64,000 nucleotides of DNA from positions 33,353,501 through 33,417,500 of the forward strand of contig CM076144.1 in the NCBI GenBank assembly GCA_038025085.1, read 5' to 3'. This DNA is from Tetragonia tetragonoides (lineage: Eukaryota; Streptophyta; Magnoliopsida; Caryophyllales; Aizoaceae). Positions 56,588 to 64,000 of the stretch are shown in pieces. The stretch's first letter is position 1. Each line of letters starts with the position of its first letter. The notes beneath the pieces were generated by a model that did not search any database, was not told where the DNA came from, and saw only the letters and a program-made list of their open reading frames with translations. The translations under genes and the position numbers were made by a program.

Positions 56588-58083
56588 TCGCCGTGTCTCT
56601 GGAAGTTGATATCTAGTTGGCTTTCCCTCATGGTTCATTTTGCCTCATTAGAAGATAAAACAAGTCAAGCTGTCGAGGTTTTTCCGCCGTTGTTCATTCT
56701 ACCTTGTCTAATGAATAAACAATCAAGCATCTCGCTAATGATTGGCCTTGTTGCGCTAAAATTTCAATTGAAATCAACAAATTCAATTTGTAATCCTCCT
56801 ACCAAATAATGCAGATTGAAGATGATGCGTATTTCTTTGGGATACAACCCACAAAGTTATTAATTTTTCATTTGATCCAAGAACGAGTTGATAACTCATT
56901 GAGTTGCGTAATTCTGTTGAGTTTTATGCATTAGAAGAACTCTACCTTGTGTGTAGCACTTCTAATCAAAAGTTGGAACATGAAGAAAAAGAAATAGTTT
57001 GTGCCATGTACTCCATAGTAGTGATGAACTGATTTCATGTATGTAGGAAACAAATGGAGTGTTATGCGGAGTTTAGTCCACAAGATCGAGTGCACTTACC
57101 TGGCCTAGGCGTACTCAAAACTATTGTATTACCGAGGTTTACCCAAAGGTGTTGTAGTGATGAATATATAAAACATAGTAATAAATTTCCAAATTAAAAT
57201 AGGGAAAATTTATTGGGTAAACTATACCGAGGTTAGACGATATTACAAATAGGCATATTTGTGTTTTGAAATATATACTGAGACGATTTACTCCGGTCAC
57301 TTTCCAGCCAATTATTGTTGCGTGGCACCGGTGAAAAAATGAATTTTTATTCTCCATGACAAAAAATATCCCTAGTATAACTCGTTGCATTTTTTTGAAA
57401 AATATAATTGAAATTTAGTGCTCTTATTCATTTGAAACTTAAGAAACGAAATCACCCTACAAGACTAGAGTACAGTTCGACCATCAATCTCCACTAAATT
57501 AAAGGGTTCGATTTTCAAAGATTAGACACGTAATTAAGGATACATCAACAACTCCCCATCCCTAAATAAGGCAAGTGCCTAAGTGGCCCTCAATTCTCTC
57601 ATGCCCCTCTCTTTTGATTTATGTTTCTATATATTGTAACCCTATTAGTTATTGTCCTAAAGCGTAAACTCACATTATTGAGCTATTCTCTTGAAATAGC
57701 AACTATAATGGGCAATCAATGAATGGACAATTTGCCATTGATCGATCTGCTCTCAAATATTCTAATAAATAAGAACCAAAGGGTGAAAAGGGATACAAAT
57801 CTGAGGCATCAGTATGACAGTATCGCATTTGTTCAGAAAAATGGGTCCCCAGATGCACAATGAATGGGAGCGCTAAATTTCAAGTGTTTCCAAACATTTC
57901 AACTAGGCATAATAGGGTTATTTTGGTAAAGAAAAATATAAATAATTTTCAATCGGTGCTACGTCAGCATTCACTAGGTGAAATGTGGTTGGAGTATACT
58001 TCAATAGTTCAATGTGTTTTTCAAAATCCGAAACATCTCTCCATAGTTTCTACTAATCTCAATGTATCTCAAAAAAATTTACC
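56588..58083. other. GMC 3' flank and spacer, no gene seen
   Basis: 56588-56830 may be 3' UTR. The rest is AT-rich with no recognisable frame. Confidence 0.4.
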
Positions 58084-58436
58084 TTTTTTTTTTTGAGGTA
58101 AAAGATCAGGATTTCTATTAATTGATAGCATAGGCTTCAGCCCACAGTACATCACCAAGTATATCAGGAGGATGAGCATCCCAATACCTATCATTTTCTT
58201 TTATTCTAGCTAGCATACTTCGCTAAGCGATGAGCAGCTTGATTACACTGTCTCCTAGCATGAACTACATCAACATATACAAAGTCATTCAAAACATATT
58301 TACAATCCTGCAAAACAAGAACAAATTCTGAAGCTTCAGAAGTAGTAAGTCTCCATTCCTTAGCTATCTTCACACAATCAGTCTCAAAAACTACCTTACT
58401 CTAACCTCTGTCTCGTGCCCATACTGCCGCATGTCG

Positions 58437-59013
58437 CACTACTAGAATCAAGCCCAACTACGACGGCCCTTTCATGACAGGCAGAGAAGCCCGTCGTGAT
58501 TGTTAGAGAACTACGACAGGGTGAAAGCCCGTCGTGCCCAACTTAATAAACTCCTCAGACATTCAGCTATATCCCGTCGTGATTGTGCTGCATAATTTTC
58601 TCTCTCATGAGTCTCATCACTCATCACTCATCACTAATCAAAGAACAGCGGCATATCTTTCACGTTCTCTCAGTCGATCATAAACAGAAGCTCGACGGAG
58701 TTGTCGGAGGAGAGAGAAAATCTCGATCAGATGAAATCTTTCAAGGCTCATATTCTCTTATCTCCCTTTCTCTTACGCTCAATACAATCTCCATTGAAGA
58801 CAAATTACGACGGGATAGTCCCATCGCGAATGACCATTTACGACGGGGTAATTCCCCGTCGTAAATGAACATTCGTGACAGGGCCTCAAAAACCGTCGTA
58901 AAGTGCAATAACGACGACCCCCTTCTACAACGGAGAGGGCGACAGTAAATACCGTTGTAAAAGAGCTTTTATGACGGAAAATCCCATTACAAAATGGATG
59001 TTTTCTAGTAGTG
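58437..59013. mobile_element. Small CACTA element, 577 bp
   Basis: CACTACTAGAA at both ends in inverted orientation, flanked by the 3-bp duplication TCG (58434-58436 and 59014-59016). Subterminal motifs ACGACGG/CCGTCGT repeat near both ends. No transposase. A chance frame near 58583-58864 is not meaningful. Confidence 0.9.
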
Positions 59014-59095
59014 TCGTAAAGCACTAACCTCCACAAGTTCTGGAGAGAGTAGATATCTTTTGTGCCACACAGCAGCCCCCCTAAAATCAGCCGAA

Positions 59096-60417
59096 CATTA
59101 CTAAAAAAAGAGGATACAAAGTCAATTTTTTTGGGCCTTTAAAGTCGGTTTTGAAAGTGACTTCTAAATGAGTGACATTATAGGGTATGGCATACAAAGT
59201 CGCTTAAAAAGCGACCTTAAAGGCTAACCCACAAAGTCGCTTTCTTTTAGAAACACGACTTTGTAGGTACCTTACAGAGTCCTTTTTTCAAACAAGTGAC
59301 TTCGTAGGTACTTTACGAAGTCCCTTTCTACAAAAAAGTGGCTTCGTATATCAGTCTTACAAGTCGCTTTTTACCATAAAAAGTGACTCCGTAGATACCT
59401 TATGAAGTCGCTTTTTACAATAAAAAGTGACTTCGTAGATTAAAAAGCGACTTTATAGGCTACCTACGAAGACACTTTTTAAAATTAAAAAAAAAAAACC
59501 GACTTCTTATCACTATTTATTTTTCATAAAAAAAATAAATAAATATCCACCACATATAGATTTCGAACAAAATATAACAATATACAAAATTCCAACAAAA
59601 TACATTTATGATCAACAACTACAAATGGGAATTCTGGTTCATTTTCCAATCCATTCTTAGTTTACATTAACTACTAATGAAACTTTGGAGTTAAGGAAAA
59701 AAGAAAAGAACAATATAGCTCTCGCTCGCTTACCTTGTTGTTAGCTTGTCCTTTCTTGACCAACCATAATCTCTGACTTGAGAACTCATCCACAGTTAGG
59801 GTTTCATAAACAAACAGAAAGCAACCAAATTAGATAAAATTGAGTTCAAATTAAACAAACATTGATGGCTATGGTAACGAATCAAACATACAACCGGATT
59901 TGAAAGAAGATAATAAGACGCCATCTTTGGGTTGAACCTTCTCGATTTCTAGGTTTCAGATTGAAGATCTCGCGCGTTGGCTAGAATTTCGATTGAGACT
60001 GGTCATGGTGGTGGTGGTTTGCGTCTGGTGTTGATCCGACTTGCAAATTTCGGGGAAAGTGAGGAAGGAGAGAGAGCTCTCAGAGATGGACGGAGGATAG
60101 AGAGAGAAATAGTTGGCTGAGGAACTAGATCTGAGAAGAGGGGAGAGTCTTATTTTTTTTTTTTTTTTTTGTTGAACTATAAAGTCGGTTCTTAGAAATA
60201 AGCGACTACATGAATTTGACAACAAAGTCATTTTAAAAAAAAAAAAAACGACTTCTTATGTGACGACAGTACGACACCTACCAAGTCGCTTTTTTTAAAA
60301 AAACCGACTTTCAATTTTTTGACTTATTTACGAAATTACCACCGCCTCACAATACAAGTCACTTCTCATAAAAGCGACTTCTATGCAGCGACCTTATAGC
60401 TATGTTTTGTAGTAGTG
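59096..60417. mobile_element. Small CACTA element, 1.32 kb
   Basis: Right end (opposite strand) CACTACTACAAAACAT; left end CATTACTAAAAAAAGA, a mutated CACTACT. The duplication GAA lies at 59093-59095 and 60418-60420. Many subterminal AGTCGCTTTTT/AAAAAGTGACTTCGTAG repeats (59145-59500 and 60175-60395). The middle (59700-60150) has a gene-leader-like stretch with a minus-strand frame of unknown meaning, possibly captured. Confidence 0.85.
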
Positions 60418-61474
60418 GAACTGCTCCTTGCCATTGCGGTGAGACCTATGCATCATGAGTCATCAAATAATCCAGGGTCAATATTTATCTTAACCACATC
60501 ACCTGTTGGAGGATGCCAGCGCTGGACATCAGTGTCTCCACCCACACAAGCAGCCTCATGTCGAGGCTTCATCTCACTGCAGGCTTGCCAAAATTCATCC
60601 AATGAGCTCTCCGCAAAATCAGCGATACGCTTGGGACCACTGCCAGGATCCCAATATATATTCTTCCAAACGATTTCATTCCTGAAGAACCAAATTGCAC
60701 AAGAAATCATGACAAATAGAGAGCATGTAGCAGCAGCAAAAGCAAGAAAACAGTTAAAAATCCAATCAATGAGGGGTTGCACATCATCCAAATTTTTACA
60801 GCCAAGTCTACTTGCAAACCAGACTCTCATAGTATGTTCACAGTCATAAAAACAGTGTTCCATCGACTCCTCCCCTTCCCTACAGAACGGACACCAAATA
60901 CTATCCTTCCAACCCCGTTTTGATAGCTCCACTCGAACTGAAATGAAGCGTCTAAGTAATCTCCAGAAGAAAAAAAAAAGAAAAAAAAACTTTTGCCTTC
61001 TGCGGAACATCTAATGCCCAAATTTTTCCCCATATCTTACATCCAGACGAGGAGGAAGCACTACCCGATTTTAAAATATCCATTGCTACATGATAACCAC
61101 TTTTTATAGAATAATTACCATTTTTAGTAAAATGCCAAAGTAAGTTATTCTCTACATCATTTAAAGGCAGAGGGATCTTTAAGATGGCATCTATATCTTC
61201 ATGCATAAATAAAATATATAGCATTTTCATGTCCCATTAATCATTATTTTTATCAATGAGCTCCTCTACTAACATGTCATGAACATCAATATACTTTGGA
61301 GTTGTAAGACAAAAAGAGTTTGGTCGAGGGATCCATTCTATCCCCCCATATACCCGAATGGATTTTCCATTTCCAACACGCCACCTCGAACCACCATTCA
61401 GCACAAACTTGGCATTCCATATACTGCGCCAAGTGAAGCTTGGCCTGTTTCCATGTTTGGCCTATAAAAAACTT

Positions 61475-64000
61475 CCCTTCTTACCACCATCCTACCGAGA
61501 CCGAGCGGGGAGCCAAGTCACCAACCAACCTACCTACCAAAAGGTAGGGGCTTTAGCCTCACTTTTTTTTCACCCCATACTTTCTCATACCACTTTTCAT
61601 GATGGTGTCGAGGATAAAATCCCACATTCAATCGATCGACGAAAGATATTCAAAATAGAAATCGGATACTTGGTTCCAGCGACTTCTATGCACTACTAAT
61701 CCAGGGATCCTCTACTCCCAGTTCGCCTTAGATATGACAACTGCAACTGCAATAACGGGCACTAGGATTGGCTCGCTAGGAGGGGGCATCTTCACATGAA
61801 GTTACCTTTCAAAGAGTGGATACGGCGAATAGACTAGCAACGGTTATTCCTAAAAAGCAAGAGACAAGAGCTTTTATACCGGTTACCCTTGTATCGCTTA
61901 CTGTAAGAAGAAGAGCTTCTATTACATCAAACACGAGGAACGTTCACAACTTATTCGAATCCTCCGTTGGAGCAGTCCGGCAGTAAGTACAGTAATAGTC
62001 CAAGTAGCGGCATAGTCCGCTTTTTTAGTCTAGCCCTACTAGGGAAGCCCCTTGAATCGCTATTGACAGACATCACACATCACAATCTAACCGTGTGTTA
62101 GATACCATACCGGTTGCAAGATGAGAGGCTGCTCGGCCAACCCCGGGCGCACGAAAGGACCAAAAGAAGAGCTCGCGCGTAACTAGCAAAGCAAGCACTC
62201 AACCTATTGTAAAATGTAGGTTTCGTGATGGTGCGCACACAATTCAGCATCTCATCATTGAATTTATTCCTTGCTCGTTAGAAGCCAGGTAGTCTTGCCA
62301 TTATTAAATATAGGAGTTGCCCTGGCTGGCGGGAGGAGAGTGATCCAGAAGCAGACAAGCAATAGCTCCATTTGGGGGCTTAGAAGCAAAGGAGTTGGCT
62401 ATAACAGATTGGGCATGTTGTCGCTTACGACTTGGGATGGTATGGGCCATTCCCTCATGATAGAATGGCTACCCTCTTTGTGTTGTCTACTCAAGGGAAG
62501 ATCGGGATACTTGGCGAAAAGGGTGGACAAGGCTGAGCGCCTTCAAACCTTGCTACAGGGTTCCCTCCAGGGGAGCAACCGCGCTGATGACCAAGGTAGG
62601 CACCTTAAATAGCCCATCTTGAGAGGCACAATGGGAGCTTTCTGCATGTGGGTAACCCAAGCCTTACCAGAGTTTTAACGAGACACTTAACCACACTAGA
62701 GAGCTTAGAAATTTGCCATAGGTCCACCATGTCTTATGTGACTGCGTGTGCTTGTTAGATTGCTTGGGGTTTTATGTTGGACCCACTCTTTGTCACCTTA
62801 GGAAAATGGACTTATCGGCTGCATTTCTGGGCCCTATGATGGACCTTTAGATAGAATAGGAGACGGCTTTGAATTAAGCCCAATCTGTGGTTTTGTCATA
62901 TAATAAGATCCAATTTGTTTGGACTCGTTAGGTGATCTACGGCCACCCTTGCCCTAACAGAACGAACAAATTTTTTTCTAATGAGGATATAGAATAGAAC
63001 AAGGTAATCCGCAATTGTCGAAAGAGCGGGTAATTCCATGTAAGGTAAGGATGACAAAGAGCTCTGTTAGGCAAGTAGTAGGGGTTTCGGTTCAGAAGGT
63101 GATCAACCATAAATGAATGGGGCTAATCCCGTGGATGCTGCTTACCTAGATGCATAAGATAGGTGAAATCCATGCAATTAGATGCTGCTTAACCTAGAAT
63201 TCAATATTGTAGAAAAGGAAGTGTTTTTTGTCTTTTCAACTCCTTTTGGGCAAGCAGATAAACTCGGATCTTCTTTATTCATTGTACTTGTCGTGCTGGG
63301 ACTGCTCTTCCTTAACAACCTCTCCTCCCTCCGTACACTCCTCCGACTACTTGTACTTATAAGGATGAGACTAATTGAACTCAGGGTGATTTCTCCTCTT
63401 CTGACTGCCCTTCTTCAGGCACAACCATACCTTCTTTTCGGTGGGCAATGAAATTCGATTTCTCTTCGGATCCCGCTCGATTGTATTGTAGTAATCGCCG
63501 GACCGGAACTCTTCCTCCTAAATCCTTTCTATTGCGGATTTCGAACTACTCGCTACTCTAGTGAAAAAGTCCAGTTGACGTAGTGTAGGTGGAATAAGAT
63601 CGGACTCAGTTCCTTTTCGTGAGAACTTCATTCTTGGTCCGGTGGGTTAGAAGCATAATAAGAGATTCCCCATCCCGGAATGAAGATTAATGTTTGAATA
63701 GTCTTTTTCCGAGCCCAAGGAGAGAAATTGCTCCTTGCCTCAGGAGAAATCCCCTTAATACCTTTTGAAAAGGGTTCAAACGAAAAAGAGTATGCCTCGA
63801 AAGGAGCGATAGCCACTCGACTGAAAGGAAAGGTGATTTATCATTTTCTTTTGGAAAGCCATTTTCAAAAAATTCTGCTTTATCTGATGATGCTTTACCG
63901 CTTGTCGAGCAGCTTTTCATTTTCTTTTTCTTCCTCCGGTCGATGTAAACTGCGATTCTTCATTCATTGTAGCATCTTGCCTTGCTTGCTTTTTCTTTCC
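61475..64000. other. Candidate nuclear insertion of mitochondrial-type DNA (NUMT)
   Basis: The base composition changes abruptly: the AT-rich, poly-A/T-rich background gives way to near-balanced sequence without simple repeats, full of words such as 'ggattttcgaactactcgc', 'gaaaaagtccagttgacg', 'gagcccaaggagag' and 'ccgcgcgtaactagc' style text typical of plant mitochondrial intergenic DNA. No complete mitochondrial gene is recognised; short frames at 63182-63451 (+) and 63687-63920 (-) are unidentified. The left border abuts the truncated LINE; the right border is outside the window. Mitochondrial identity is by overall style only. Confidence 0.45.

Larger units (their letters stand above)
58084..61470 (-). 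mobile_element. 5'-truncated L1-type LINE, minus strand, split by two CACTA elements
   Basis: The T-run at 58084-58094 is the poly(A) tail. On the minus strand from about 61468 the ORF2 C-terminal region can be followed: SFTWRSIWNAKFVLNGG, RWRVGNGKSIRVYG, then a zf-RVT block (WCPFCREGEESMEHCFYDC) and an RNase H-like domain (WHPPTGDVVKINID ... VFETDC ... HARRQCNQAAHRLAK). Removing the CACTA inserts at 59096-60417 and 58437-59013, with one TSD copy each, restores a continuous RNase H reading. An A/T-rich slip near 60968-60990 and other frame changes make it inactive. The 5' part, including RT, is absent. Confidence 0.82.

Overview
The window is nuclear DNA from a flowering plant. Its genes have multiple exons with GT/AG introns, and it is AT-rich with long microsatellites, Copia and Gypsy LTRs, L1-type LINEs, tRNA-derived SINEs, MITEs, CACTA and Mutator-like transposons, and a putative Helitron. 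The psaD precursor begins like the spinach protein, so I infer Caryophyllales, perhaps Amaranthaceae. That is inference, not proof.

Only one protein gene is clearly intact: psaD (38458-39099, +), a nuclear-encoded stromal subunit of photosystem I. Two other host genes are recognisable but broken. A nine-exon lipoxygenase (18474-23881, +) has about six small frame-breaking indels, one of them in the iron-binding motif. A five-exon HOTHEAD-like GMC oxidoreductase (52768-56587, +) has a frameshift, two stops and a 28-nt insertion. Splice sites remain clean in both, so they are young pseudogenes or the assembly holds uncorrected indels.

Layout. 1-9600: nested transposons. Two Copia-type LTR fragments are present; the second is split by a 6.36-kb CACTA element (1796-8153) with TSD AAC. 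That CACTA holds a hAT-like MITE, exon-like pieces of an unknown gene, an ATT microsatellite of about 100 units, and two long-TIR Mutator-like elements, both inserted in the microsatellite. The first is a Pack-MULE carrying an almost full-length frameshifted KIC/PBP1-type EF-hand gene. 9600-18400: MITEs, unclassified repeats and one orphan ORF. 18474-23881: lipoxygenase with MITEs in intron 1. 24200-25860: three SINEs with target-site duplications. 25990-29300: decayed MITE, dispersed repeat, trinucleotide arrays. 29630-35828: a 1.5-kb Gypsy-type LTR in inverted orientation around a 3.2-kb core that holds a solo LTR. 36165-37101: third Mutator-like element. 38458-39099: psaD. 40146-44030: Stowaway, putative Helitron, two SINEs, a minimal poly(A) retroposon. 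44806-50219: a decayed L1 LINE. 51162-51917: an internally deleted LINE with a perfect 16-bp duplication. 52768-56587: GMC pseudogene. 58084-61470: a second LINE on the minus strand, split by two small CACTA elements whose TSDs (TCG and GAA) can be read exactly. 61475-64000: sequence of a different character resembling plant mitochondrial DNA, a candidate nuclear mitochondrial insertion.

I found no operon-like or novel multi-gene system. The most unusual material is the nested CACTA/Pack-MULE complex and the inverted LTR structure.
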